DNA from: DASVCZ01 sp036381335
GTDB lineage: Bacteria; Patescibacteriota; Microgenomatia; UBA1400; PJMF01
Assembly (NCBI GenBank): GCA_036381335.1
Contig: DASVCZ010000008.1
Location: 1 to 18,259, forward strand
Direction of reading: 5' to 3'
DNA length: 18,259 nt
The position numbers and the translations under genes were made by a program. Positions within the stretch are counted from its first letter, which is position 1, and every line of letters starts with the position of its first letter. The notes beneath the pieces are model-generated. The model was not told where the DNA came from. It searched no databases and was given only the letters and a program-made list of their open reading frames with translations. Of the stretch, positions 7,466 through 14,915 are shown one piece after another.

Positions 7466-7494
7466 ATCCTACAACAGCCAAAATGTTTTCTCAA
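7466..7494 (-). promoter_or_regulatory. Promoter of the 101-residue hypothetical gene
   Basis: On the minus strand TTGAGA (7494-7489, 5/6) and TAGGAT (7471-7466, 4/6) are separated by 17 bp. The -10 ends 7 nt before the ATG, again implying a leaderless or nearly leaderless transcript. Confidence 0.5.
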
Positions 7495-7516
7495 GCAGTT
7501 GACAATTGGTCACGTT

Positions 7517-7538
7517 TTGCCACCTTCTTGCCACTTTC
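7517..7538 (+). repeat. 11-bp tandem repeat in the divergent intergenic region
   Basis: TTGCCACCTTC (7517-7527) is followed directly by TTGCCACTTTC (7528-7538), ten of eleven positions identical. CCAC at 7531-7534 is also mirrored by GTGG at 7541-7544. It lies 45 bp before the coiled-coil gene at 7583 and 59 bp upstream of the divergent gene, where a regulator site would be expected. Function is unknown. Confidence 0.4.
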
Positions 7539-7582
7539 GGGTGGTAAGCTACAAAAAAAGTAGTATAAATAAAAGGAGAAAT

Positions 7583-8053
7583 ATGTCTTCGACTAAGAAG
7601 AAAAATTCAAGTAATTCTATAACAGAACCTGTTTTTAAAACGGAGATATTTTCATTGAGGCAGGAAATAAAAGCTGTGAAAAGGAACTTGAAGAGTGAAA
7701 TACGAGAAATGTTTTTAGAAGCTACTAGTGGCTTTCAAATCATGCTTAATGAGCAAGATATAAAAAACGACTTGAAATTTGCTACTAAGAACGAACTGCA
7801 AGAATTTAGAGAAGAGTTTCAGACCTTTAAAGAGCAAAATTTGACTATGCTGGATCAAATTATGTCAGAGTTAAAAGCTGTGAGAGAAGAGCTAGTAACT
7901 GGAGGATACCGACAAGCTACTCATAGCGATCAATTAGCAGATCATGAAACCAGAATTACCACCCTGGAGCTAGCTACAACGCAAACTCTCCCCCCTGGTA
8001 AATCACTCGCGGGGAACCATCTGTTAAGTAGGCCGTCACCGTCCGATCGGTAG
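7583..8053 (+). CDS. Coiled-coil hypothetical protein with probable read-through tail
   Basis: A 156-residue hydrophilic protein. A Lys/Ser-rich N-terminus is followed by heptad-like helices from about residue 20 to 105 and a closing segment, HSDQLADHETRITTLE (114-129). Proteins of this style are common in CPR genomes, but the function is unknown; a structural or DNA-associated role is a guess. The start is set by a strong Shine-Dalgarno (AAAAGGAG, 7571-7578) 4 nt before the ATG, with TATAAAT at 7564-7570 as possible -10. The last 26 residues (131-156) are antisense to the M29 peptidase gene, an 80-bp convergent overlap. A TAG lies one base out of frame at 7971-7973, just after the Glu129 codon, so a one-base insertion near 7970 may have removed the ancestral stop. 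Confidence 0.7.
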   Translation: MSSTKKKNSSNSITEPVFKTEIFSLRQEIKAVKRNLKSEIREMFLEATSGFQIMLNEQDIKNDLKFATKNELQEFREEFQTFKEQNLTMLDQIMSELKAVREELVTGGYRQATHSDQLADHETRITTLELATTQTLPPGKSLAGNHLLSRPSPSDR

Positions 8054-9176
8054 TAGAGACCATGTCGGTATGCTCTGAAGAATCATTATAGCCAATTTTT
8101 TTCCAATCAGCTTTACTTAAAGTACTGGCATCGCCCTTATAGGCGTCCTTATACGCCATCCCAATGGCCACGTGAGTGTTCCCATACGGGCCTCCAATAT
8201 TTTCATCAAAGAGCGTCTCAGCCATGACGTGAGTGATTCGCGACATCCGCCGATCAGTCAAGGAAAACTCCCCTAGCTTATCGGCATTAGGACTCTTGAG
8301 CATTTCTTGGAGAAACGTGTTCCCGCGCTTGGCAGAAGCTTTCGTTACTAAGCCTGACTTAAATTCTAAACGGATATCATCGATGATATTGCCGTAGCGA
8401 TAAAGAGGTTGATTAAACGCAATCCAGCCCTCGGTTAGCCGCCAATCAGGTGAAGTGAAACACTCAAAACTAGGGATATTGCGCCCACTACCGCCTAACC
8501 ACTTCCGTTCCGGTCCTAAGCCTATTTTCAAGTCCACGTCTTCGCCTTTGACAGTGACGTAAGCAATTTCTAAGCTATTTAATTTTTCAAGAATTTCTTG
8601 CTGTAAAACAGCAATTTTTTTCCATTCAGCTACTGGATCGTCCTGATCCAAGAAGCAGGCTTGAATAATCTGTTGCCAATACTCCTCCAAAGACAGTCCC
8701 ACCATATCGGCTTTGGCTTGGACTCCATACAAACCTAGCGTCCAGGTAAATTTCCCTTGCAACTCCTTAGCATCTCGCCACTCGCGGTACTCTTTCTTAG
8801 CATCTCGGGCCATAATAATTTTGGCGGGCTCGACGCTTTTAAGCTCTTCAGGATCGGGATCGGCAATAATACCAATGGAGTGGTCGGTCAACGCTACTCG
8901 TTCTTTGAGGAATTTTTTAGGGAAAAAGGCTAACTGATCTTTATCGGCCAAAGTATAGAAATCCTTATCAAAACCGGTAGGGAGTAAACGAACCATCGGA
9001 TGGGCACCACTCTTAAGTAAAGTGTTTTGGAGCGCCAAAGCTAAGGGTTTAGCTACATCCGGCACTAGGCACTCCACCACTTCGCCTTTTTTGACTCCGG
9101 ATCCTGAATTCAACGCAAAGTTGACCAGAACTTGAGCATACTTGTCTAAAATCTCCTGCGAAGGTTGATACTCCAT
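7974..9176 (-). CDS. M29-family aminopeptidase (AmpS/AmpT-like metallopeptidase)
   Basis: A 400-residue cytosolic metalloaminopeptidase of the thermophilic M29 family, usual length about 400-415. The five metal-ligand positions of the family can be matched in order: E238 in NIPSFECFTSPD, E303 in LGEFSLTD, H335 in NTHVAIGMAY, and H369 with D371 in SSEHTDMV. The flanking glycine-rich GGSGRN and TLFDENIGGPYG segments are typical. It should release N-terminal residues from peptides using two cobalt or zinc ions. It is the last gene of the minus-strand housekeeping run, 108 bp after ybaB. No clear Shine-Dalgarno precedes the ATG. Its stop (TAG at 7976-7974) lies inside the tail of the convergent coiled-coil gene. 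Confidence 0.92.
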   Translation of the reverse strand: MEYQPSQEILDKYAQVLVNFALNSGSGVKKGEVVECLVPDVAKPLALALQNTLLKSGAHPMVRLLPTGFDKDFYTLADKDQLAFFPKKFLKERVALTDHSIGIIADPDPEELKSVEPAKIIMARDAKKEYREWRDAKELQGKFTWTLGLYGVQAKADMVGLSLEEYWQQIIQACFLDQDDPVAEWKKIAVLQQEILEKLNSLEIAYVTVKGEDVDLKIGLGPERKWLGGSGRNIPSFECFTSPDWRLTEGWIAFNQPLYRYGNIIDDIRLEFKSGLVTKASAKRGNTFLQEMLKSPNADKLGEFSLTDRRMSRITHVMAETLFDENIGGPYGNTHVAIGMAYKDAYKGDASTLSKADWKKIGYNDSSEHTDMVSTTDRTVTAYLTDGSPRVIYQGGEFAL

Positions 9177-9284
9177 GCTACCACTTTCACTTTAAGATCA
9201 AACTGCAATGATCGATTACTACTTGGTTACTGTAACAGAACTGAGCGGAATCACCACTATAAAAACGTAAGAAAACAATAAGGC

Positions 9285-9578
9285 TTACGACTGACCACCA
9301 CCCATCATGCCACCCAAGCCACCAGAGCCCATCATGGTTTGAAGTTTTTTGGCTGCTAACTCTTGAGATTTTTTAATGGCTTCGTTTAACACTTCCACCG
9401 CGTCTTCACTGGTAATACCTTGAACTGAGAAGTGCTTAATCTTTTGATCACCTGAAATGATAACCACAATATCGTTGCGTTCAATCTTAATTTCTTCGGC
9501 AGCTAAATCTTGCTGCATTTGTTTGGCTTGTTTGCGCAAATTATTTAAATCGCCCAAAGCTTTAAGTGGGTTGGCCAT
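9285..9578 (-). CDS. ybaB: YbaB/EbfC-family nucleoid-associated protein
   Basis: A 97-residue protein of typical YbaB size: NPLKALGDLNNLRKQAKQMQ at the N-terminus, a short basic beta region (IVVIISGDQKIKHFSVQG), then a C-terminal helix ending in a Gly/Met-rich tail, MMGSGGLGGMMGGG. YbaB dimers bind DNA, often at bent AT-rich sites, and the gene almost always follows dnaX (with recR), as it does here, 52 bp downstream. No recR is present within the window. The frame opens earlier with a TTG at 9590, but the ATG at 9578 is preferred because AAGGAC (+ strand 9582-9587) sits 3 nt before it as ribosome site. Confidence 0.92.
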   Translation of the reverse strand: MANPLKALGDLNNLRKQAKQMQQDLAAEEIKIERNDIVVIISGDQKIKHFSVQGITSEDAVEVLNEAIKKSQELAAKKLQTMMGSGGLGGMMGGGQS

Positions 9579-9630
9579 AATGTCCTTCAATTTCTACTTT
9601 TTAATTTCCATTTAATTGATGTTGATTGTA

Positions 9631-11160
9631 CTACATCAAGACGTCATCGGCTAGAGTTTCGCCTTTATCAACCACGAATTCAAAACCCGGTTTGCCACCG
9701 AGTAAGGGTTCCGCGCACTCTTGAATGAGGGACATAAACTTAGGCTGTTGTAATTGATCTTTATGGAACTGGTAAAAAACTGCCACTCGAGCCACTCCGT
9801 TACTGGTGGTCATCGGCTTAGCTGACCGCAAAAAGGCGGCTACAGTCGCGTTTTCCTCTGCCACTTTATTGACAAATTGTTCCCAGATACCCACCAGCTT
9901 CTCTCCCAGATGATTATCAGGAATAACTAAGTTGTCACTATGAATATGTGATTCAGATTCGGGTTCAGGAATGCTATCAGTGACAGTTGAAGCCTGCAGA
10001 GGAATTTCTGAAACTAAAGTGTCAGTTTCACTTACTTGAGTTTTTTTTTGTGTTTTGGTTTGGGTGCCACCGCCAGGACCCTTTTGCTTGGCCCGACTGA
10101 TAATGTCTAATAGTTTTAATTCGAGTGTCAGTAAAGGAATAGGGCTAACTTCATCGCGCGGGAGCGTCTTCAATTCGTTGAGCAGGAAGAGACTGATCGC
10201 TTGGGGAAAACGGGGCTCACCTTCAATCACTTGTAACGACTGCAACAAAGACTGATGCAGCAACTGGAGCAAAGCCACCTGAACTACTTGGCTAGCATAG
10301 CCTTTGGCCCGTAATCCTTGAATTAAAGTGACCACGGCTGCTTCATTTTTTTCCACCACTGCCTGCACCAATTGTGCTAGTTCGGCATCCAGCGGACCGA
10401 CGTGGTGCTGCTGGACCACCTCCAGAGTAATTTTTTGGCCGCTGCCGGCTACTTGTTCCAGAAGTTTGACCGCGTCTCGAAAACTACCATTAGCCACTTG
10501 GGCAATTCGAGTTAAGGCTTCTGAATCAAAGGCTACATTTTCCGCTTTAGCCACTTGCTCTAGAGCTTGTCTAATCTCCTCATCACTGGCCGTCTGAAAC
10601 CTGACCAAGGTGGCCCGGGAAACAATCGTTTCTGGAATTTTATGGAGTTCGGTAGTAGCTAAGATAAAGAGCGCATGGGCCGGTGGCTCTTCCAAAAGCT
10701 TTAACAAGGCGTTAAAGGCTTCGTTGGTTAACATATGAGCTTCGTCTAAGATGTAGACAGCCATTTTGGAACCTTGTGGAGGTAAGTAGACTTTTTCTTT
10801 GAGCGCCCGCACATCATCAATACCACGGTTACTGGCAGCATCCATTTCTTGAATGGCATAAGAAGCCCCATTGATAATTTTGTCCGCTTCGGCAGAAGCA
10901 GCTGGCTCCTGAAATACGGATTGTTTAGGTTTGCTCCCTTTGAAAAACAGGTGGTCAACGAGAGCCTCATTGGCAGGATCGTTGACCATAGCAGCTATGA
11001 TCCGCGAAGCAGACGTCTTACCGGTACCTTTAGGTCCCGCAAATAGGAATACCTGGGGCAACTTGCCACTGGCCATCAACTGCGACAAGACATTTCTGAC
11101 GCTGGTCAGGTGCAAGTCTTTAATTTGGCGAGGGCGGTGGGTGGTGTGCCAACTACTCAT
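9631..11160 (-). CDS. dnaX: DNA polymerase III subunit gamma/tau
   Basis: A 509-residue clamp-loader ATPase. Domain I begins with the THRPRQIKDLHL equivalent of the usual YRPK motif. Walker A is GPKGTGKT (42-49), Walker B is ILDEAH (137-142), followed by LLKLLEEPP (152-160) and sensor 1 ATTELHKIPETIVSRA with the R182 finger (168-183). Sensor 2 lies in NGSFRDA (224-230). Domain III runs to about 365, then a low-complexity linker and a C-terminal tau-like domain to 509. The four-cysteine zinc module normally between Walker A and the EIDAAS motif is absent; that stretch (60-105) has no cysteine. An A9 run at codons 371-374 could give a short gamma form. The gene overlaps the ybeY stop by 8 bp. 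Confidence 0.95.
   Translation of the reverse strand: MSSWHTTHRPRQIKDLHLTSVRNVLSQLMASGKLPQVFLFAGPKGTGKTSASRIIAAMVNDPANEALVDHLFFKGSKPKQSVFQEPAASAEADKIINGASYAIQEMDAASNRGIDDVRALKEKVYLPPQGSKMAVYILDEAHMLTNEAFNALLKLLEEPPAHALFILATTELHKIPETIVSRATLVRFQTASDEEIRQALEQVAKAENVAFDSEALTRIAQVANGSFRDAVKLLEQVAGSGQKITLEVVQQHHVGPLDAELAQLVQAVVEKNEAAVVTLIQGLRAKGYASQVVQVALLQLLHQSLLQSLQVIEGEPRFPQAISLFLLNELKTLPRDEVSPIPLLTLELKLLDIISRAKQKGPGGGTQTKTQKKTQVSETDTLVSEIPLQASTVTDSIPEPESESHIHSDNLVIPDNHLGEKLVGIWEQFVNKVAEENATVAAFLRSAKPMTTSNGVARVAVFYQFHKDQLQQPKFMSLIQECAEPLLGGKPGFEFVVDKGETLADDVLM
10028..10050 (-). promoter_or_regulatory. A9 slippage site producing a putative gamma form of DnaX
   Basis: On the minus strand CAAAAAAAAAC spans 10050-10040 with nine As (10049-10041), encoding Gln371-Lys-Lys-Thr374. 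One extra A leads to a TGA at 10030-10028 after residue 377. One missing A leads to a TAA at 10034-10032 after residue 375. Either slip thus truncates the protein right after the ATPase/collar domains. Thermus thermophilus dnaX uses transcriptional slippage at an A9 run for this purpose. No downstream stimulatory hairpin was found, so RNA-polymerase slippage is more likely than ribosomal frameshifting. Confidence 0.65.
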
Positions 11161-11542
11161 GATGGTATCCTAACAAATGCATAAGTCCGTGTTGTAAATA
11201 AAATGCTAACTGATCATCAACCCGCTTGCCATACCGGCGGGCTGTTTTGACCGCTTCCGGAAAGCTGATCACTACGTCACCCAAATGCGGGCCAAAGCCC
11301 TGCGGCAGCGGGAAATCGTCCAGTTGATTTTTTTCATGTTGAGGAAAAGACAAGACGTCAGTTTTACCTTCGTGCTTTAATTTGGACTCATTCAGCTCTT
11401 TGATTTTTCTGACTCCCACTACCGAAATATCTACCTGAGCCGTATCGATCCCGTGGTCAGTCAGGACCTGACGGGCCACACTCCGGAGTAATTTGCGGTT
11501 CACTGGGTACCGAGAACCAATGTAGACATTAACCGTAATCAT
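11153..11542 (-). CDS. ybeY: Endoribonuclease YbeY (16S rRNA maturation factor)
   Basis: A 129-residue UPF0054 metalloprotein. The family core is present: a central LGDVVISFPEAV segment (88-99) and the zinc motif HGLMHLLGYHH (118-128), providing H118, H122 and H128 in the canonical H-x3-H-x5-H arrangement. The usual Asp before the last His (GYDH) is His127 here, and the protein stops one residue after the motif, so it is a minimal version. YbeY takes part in 16S rRNA 3'-end processing and ribosome quality control. It overlaps the upstream small gene by 4 bp (ATGA) and dnaX by 8 bp (ATGAGTAG), so the three are translationally coupled. Confidence 0.93.
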   Translation of the reverse strand: MITVNVYIGSRYPVNRKLLRSVARQVLTDHGIDTAQVDISVVGVRKIKELNESKLKHEGKTDVLSFPQHEKNQLDDFPLPQGFGPHLGDVVISFPEAVKTARRYGKRVDDQLAFYLQHGLMHLLGYHHE

Positions 11543-11880
11543 AATTGAGATAGTAAGGTTTTGATTTCTGCTTTGGTTGATTGAATAGCGGCTTGAATAT
11601 GAGTTTTAATATCCTCGACTTCGTTTTCTAGCCATTCTAAAACCGATTCATCGTGATAGCTATGGCTGACTTTGTGCATGAATTCTTCATGTTTTTCTCG
11701 AGGTAGTTTATGAAGTACTGTTTCCATCACTACCACATCCAAACTTTTCAAAATGTATTCACGGACGTGCACGTGCTCCTCTACATCAGTTAAAAAGGTA
11801 ATCTCATCAACAACGTTCCACTGCACCAAGGTGTGGTAGTAGACGCTTTTGCTAGGATTTTCAAATAGGTTAGTTGTCAT
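11539..11880 (-). CDS. Small conserved-looking hypothetical protein, 113 residues
   Basis: I recognise no named family. The product is acidic and helical: an N-terminal segment around VQWNVVDEITFLTDVEEHVHVREYIL, a histidine-rich middle (HKLPREKHEEFMHKVSHSYH) and a C-terminal helix, HIQAAIQSTKAEIKTLL. No signal peptide, membrane helix or cysteine is present. It lies between an unknown envelope-type gene (11-bp overlap upstream) and ybeY (ATGA overlap downstream), so it is surely expressed in the ybeY-dnaX operon. No Shine-Dalgarno is visible, consistent with translational coupling. A role in ribosome or replication housekeeping would be guessed from position only. Confidence 0.75.
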   Translation of the reverse strand: MTTNLFENPSKSVYYHTLVQWNVVDEITFLTDVEEHVHVREYILKSLDVVVMETVLHKLPREKHEEFMHKVSHSYHDESVLEWLENEVEDIKTHIQAAIQSTKAEIKTLLSQL

Positions 11881-12793
11881 AGCCGGCTAATGAGTGTAAC
11901 TCAATCGGTCCTAAAGGTATCGTATCCTCTGGATCATTGACAAACAAGAGGATGACTTTGCCCCTGGCAGCTTTGCTCCAAATCTTGCCTTCTCGAATGA
12001 CTTCAGGGGAACCACCATACTGTTTATTGACCCAGAGGGCCGGACCAGCATCCCCCACCACCCCCACCACCGCTACTTGGTCAGCAGGGTTGATGACTAT
12101 CATCTTTCGGAACTTATACCAGGGCTTAAGTTCCGGGTGACGAGTATTCCAGTCTGGCAAGTATAGCGTCTGGACTGCAAAGTAATACTTTTCTCGCTCA
12201 ATGGCTTTGGACGTTAATTCGCCATTCTCGGTAAACCAGCCGAAGGCGCCGCGATTAGGCGCCATCCCGGCTTCCTGATAAGCATCGTGTTGGGCCAAAG
12301 TATCACTGGGAAAGCGGCGCAAATGTTGCTCTCCACCCATAACTCCAAAAGTATGATTTAACCGGTTACCTTCTAGTTCGGCTGCTACTTCAAACCCTAA
12401 GATGTCTGTCAGCTGCTGCTCCAGATACAGTTCCTCTTCTTTGGGCAGCTGACCCGGCGGCATCTGGACTACTTGGCGCATCTTTTCCATAATGGCCTGG
12501 AATTCTTCGGCCGTTAGTTCCGCCAGCTGTTGATTTTCTGCCTTTTTCTCTTGAGATTGAGGAGGCTGCAGCTGGTTTAGATCAACTGGCTTACCTAAAG
12601 CCATCATGCCGGCTAAAGAAGTAGCCGCCAACAACTGTTGGGAGTTGGTCCTTAGTTCCCCCACATCTAGCGACCGTTCGGTCAACCAATCACGGGCATG
12701 GCCATGAGAAGAGTGAAATCGATCTTTGAGCTGGTGATAGAACTGGTGCAACTTTTGAAGTTTGGCAGAAGGCTGTTTGGGCATAGCAGACAT
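11870..12793 (-). CDS. Uncharacterised protein with conserved-looking C-terminal domain (possible double-psi beta-barrel)
   Basis: A 307-residue protein I cannot assign with certainty. An N-terminal Lys/His-rich region and a short hydrophobic patch (LLAATSLAGMMALG, 54-67) may act as a non-cleaved or atypical export signal. A Gln/Glu-rich linker (75-125) follows. The C-terminal half (about 140-300) contains EGNRLNHTFGVMGGEQHL, a W/Y-rich strand region, then INPADQVAVVGVVGDAGPALW (234-254) and GGSPEVI (260-266). The NPA..VAVVGVVGDAGP segment recalls the RlpA/expansin-type double-psi beta-barrel (NPANGRSVVVRVNDRGP), and I recall similar proteins from Microgenomates genomes; both links are unverified. 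If right, it would act on the cell wall. It is coupled to the upstream gene by a TAATG overlap. Confidence 0.7.
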   Translation of the reverse strand: MSAMPKQPSAKLQKLHQFYHQLKDRFHSSHGHARDWLTERSLDVGELRTNSQQLLAATSLAGMMALGKPVDLNQLQPPQSQEKKAENQQLAELTAEEFQAIMEKMRQVVQMPPGQLPKEEELYLEQQLTDILGFEVAAELEGNRLNHTFGVMGGEQHLRRFPSDTLAQHDAYQEAGMAPNRGAFGWFTENGELTSKAIEREKYYFAVQTLYLPDWNTRHPELKPWYKFRKMIVINPADQVAVVGVVGDAGPALWVNKQYGGSPEVIREGKIWSKAARGKVILLFVNDPEDTIPLGPIELHSLAGYDN

Positions 12794-13875
12794 TATTCAA
12801 CTAAAGGTGTGGTTTGTAGGTATCGAGGATCAATTGCCGGCACATACCCTAGAAAACCATCGTCACCCATAAAAACATAAATTGGTTGTAAATAGTCTTG
12901 CGGATCGTACGCATCGAAGTACGCCAAGATCACATCTCTGACAACAGCTGTTTCGCTCTCGCTGGGAGAGGCAATATATCCTTCTCCACCATTAAGTAGT
13001 TGCCAGGCTTGTTGAGCTGACCGTAGCGGATAGGTATGTACCTGAGTGTACTCTACTTCACGGTAGTTATAGTCAAGTTCGACGATACTCTCGTCACCTT
13101 TCAAACTGGTCAAAACTAGTGCCCGGACTGTACCGATGAGGCCTTCGGGAGTGAACATCCGATACTGGCCATCGATAGGGCCACGGTTAAGATCAACTTG
13201 AATGATGTCAGCGTCAGACAAGGACACTGCTGGCACAGTTTCTCCTCCCAACACTTTGAGATAACTGACCTCACCAGCAGCGGTAGCCACGTCACTTCCT
13301 AATAAATCTGCTTTTCTCAACAGCGATTTGACCCGAGAGACGGCTTCAAAGTTATCAATACTTTCTCCAGTTAACAGCTCTGGGCGACTCAAATAATCGG
13401 TGGCCAGAGAAAACTGCAAGGTTTCGATATTCATTTCTAAAACTGCTTCTAAGGGTTGTGACCGACGCCAGCGGTAAGTAGTAGCTCCAATCACCTCGGG
13501 CTCAAAAATAAAGTCATACTCAGCGGCAATTTTTCTGGCGCGCTCATCGGATAGCAAGCTCAAAGCAGGTTGCTTAACCAAAAATACTTTGGCTCGGTCG
13601 GGAAAGGTCGGGAAGCCACCGGTCGGTGTTTCTAATTCGTAGGCTTGAGGTTTAGCTTGAGCATATTCAGGGGGAAAAACCAACGCCGGTAAAATACCAA
13701 AGCCGACCGTAGGTGGTGGGGGCGGCGGCGGATTAATAGCTTTCCAAAAAGCGATAAAAGAGGTTAAGAAGAATCGGCCCACAATCATCACCACCAATAG
13801 CACGCCAGCTACCAGGACAGTTTTTCTGCCTACCTGAGTCACGTCGGTTAAGGTGGGACCAGATGGTTGTGCCAT
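12793..13875 (-). CDS. Membrane-anchored hypothetical protein with large extracytoplasmic domain
   Basis: A 360-residue protein with one membrane helix near the N-terminus (about 19-44, VLVAGVLLVVMIVGRFFL...). A seven-proline run (49-55) follows, then a soluble domain of about 300 residues that should sit outside the membrane. The topology fits a type II anchored envelope protein. No catalytic motif or named domain was recognised. The domain is mixed alpha/beta with acidic C-terminal motifs (YFDAYDPQDYLQPIYVFMGDDGFLGYVPA is a recognisable stretch at about 316-344). It is the first gene of the minus-strand run leading through ybeY and dnaX. The polyproline stretch would need EF-P for efficient translation. 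An AAGGA lies about 20 nt upstream of the ATG, too far to be a normal ribosome site. Confidence 0.75.
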   Translation of the reverse strand: MAQPSGPTLTDVTQVGRKTVLVAGVLLVVMIVGRFFLTSFIAFWKAINPPPPPPPTVGFGILPALVFPPEYAQAKPQAYELETPTGGFPTFPDRAKVFLVKQPALSLLSDERARKIAAEYDFIFEPEVIGATTYRWRRSQPLEAVLEMNIETLQFSLATDYLSRPELLTGESIDNFEAVSRVKSLLRKADLLGSDVATAAGEVSYLKVLGGETVPAVSLSDADIIQVDLNRGPIDGQYRMFTPEGLIGTVRALVLTSLKGDESIVELDYNYREVEYTQVHTYPLRSAQQAWQLLNGGEGYIASPSESETAVVRDVILAYFDAYDPQDYLQPIYVFMGDDGFLGYVPAIDPRYLQTTPLVE

Positions 13876-13936
13876 AAGCTGAATATTTTTTCCTTACTTC
13901 GTTAAGTGTACCAGATCTAGTAAGCAGTCACTAGCG

Positions 13937-14854
13937 TCAGTCAACGGACTGCCAGCGATACTGCGATAACACCCACTCGGTTAGTGCTTGCGTGTCTTGA
14001 TATCGATCCTGGCTGCCCATCACAATCAGCAGTAGATCGCGCTCCTCCGCCTGATAACGACTCACCAGCACTTCTCCAGCCAACTCGGTAGTCCCCGTTT
14101 TCACTCCCCGATAGGGTGAGGTGGGTGTTAACAAGCGGTTGGTGGTATAGACTTGAAATCGCTGCCCACTTGATAGATCCCTAATGGTGGCAGAGGGGGT
14201 GGCAACCGTGGCAGCGAGAAATTCATCTTTCAGGACTTCTCGAGTTAATACGCTGAGATCAAAGGGGGTTGTCACCTGATTGGGTTCATCTAGGCCCGAA
14301 GGATTAGTATAAGAGGTTTGACCCAAATGCAAGGCTTGAGCAGTTTGATTCATCTCTTGGACAAAGGCGCTATACCCACCGGAGAAATTATTGGCTAATA
14401 AAAAAGCAGCGTCGTTGCCGGATTGAATGAGCAGGCCTTTAAGGGTATCTTCCAGTGAAATCACCATCCCGGGAGTGAAACCGACAGTGGTGCCGTTGGT
14501 GTAGGCTTCTGACTTGACGGTGAACGTGTGATCCCCTGAGAAGCTTCGACGAGCAACTAAGGCTGTCATTAATTTGGCAGTCGAAGCTGGATGGCGGTAA
14601 TCATGGGCGTGCTTGTCATAAAGAATGCTGGCTGAAGGCAGGTCGATGACGATAGCAGCGGGAGCGGAGATGAGGGGCTCTTCCGCCTTGGTTTGGCGAA
14701 TCGGAATGGGCGCCGTCTCGACCAGCTCCACGGCTGCTTCCTGAGTCACGATTTGAGCTAACGACACTTGACTACGGATTCCTCCTAAGACTAGCATTAG
14801 ATTTAAGAGCACTAAACTCACGTATTGATCTTTGCGTAGACGTGGAAATACCAT
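13937..14854 (-). CDS. D-alanyl-D-alanine carboxypeptidase (S11, PBP5-like)
   Basis: A 305-residue secreted or membrane-tethered penicillin-binding protein. An N-terminal hydrophobic segment (about 11-34) serves as signal or anchor. The three active-site motifs are all present and correctly spaced: S91-T-A-K94 (S-x-x-K, nucleophile S91), S145-G-N147 (S-x-N) and K252-T-G254. Flanking HPASTAKLMTAL and GLLIQSGNDAA are classic DacA/DacF. It trims the terminal D-Ala from peptidoglycan pentapeptides and controls cross-linking. The C-terminal PBP5 beta domain and amphipathic anchor are missing; the protein stops about 50 residues after KTG, a compact version. Transcription probably starts at the ATG itself, as a TATACT box lies 6 nt upstream. 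Confidence 0.95.
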   Translation of the reverse strand: MVFPRLRKDQYVSLVLLNLMLVLGGIRSQVSLAQIVTQEAAVELVETAPIPIRQTKAEEPLISAPAAIVIDLPSASILYDKHAHDYRHPASTAKLMTALVARRSFSGDHTFTVKSEAYTNGTTVGFTPGMVISLEDTLKGLLIQSGNDAAFLLANNFSGGYSAFVQEMNQTAQALHLGQTSYTNPSGLDEPNQVTTPFDLSVLTREVLKDEFLAATVATPSATIRDLSSGQRFQVYTTNRLLTPTSPYRGVKTGTTELAGEVLVSRYQAEERDLLLIVMGSQDRYQDTQALTEWVLSQYRWQSVD

Positions 14855-14860
14855 ACATTT

Positions 14861-14866
14861 AGTATA
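14861..14866 (-). promoter_or_regulatory. -10 element of a leaderless promoter for the carboxypeptidase gene
   Basis: TATACT on the minus strand lies exactly 6 nt before the ATG at 14854, with no Shine-Dalgarno site and no good -35. Spacing is identical to that before the genes starting at 3059 and 7017. Confidence 0.5.
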
Positions 14867-14915
14867 ACTGATTAATCATAGAAGGGTGGTAAGCTTTGTC
14901 CCAGGATTTTGCCTA

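Noticed and set aside
7539..14893. GGGTGGTAAGCT occurs both near 7539-7550 and near 14883-14894
   Set aside because: A shared 12-mer is expected many times by chance in 18 kb, and the flanks do not match.
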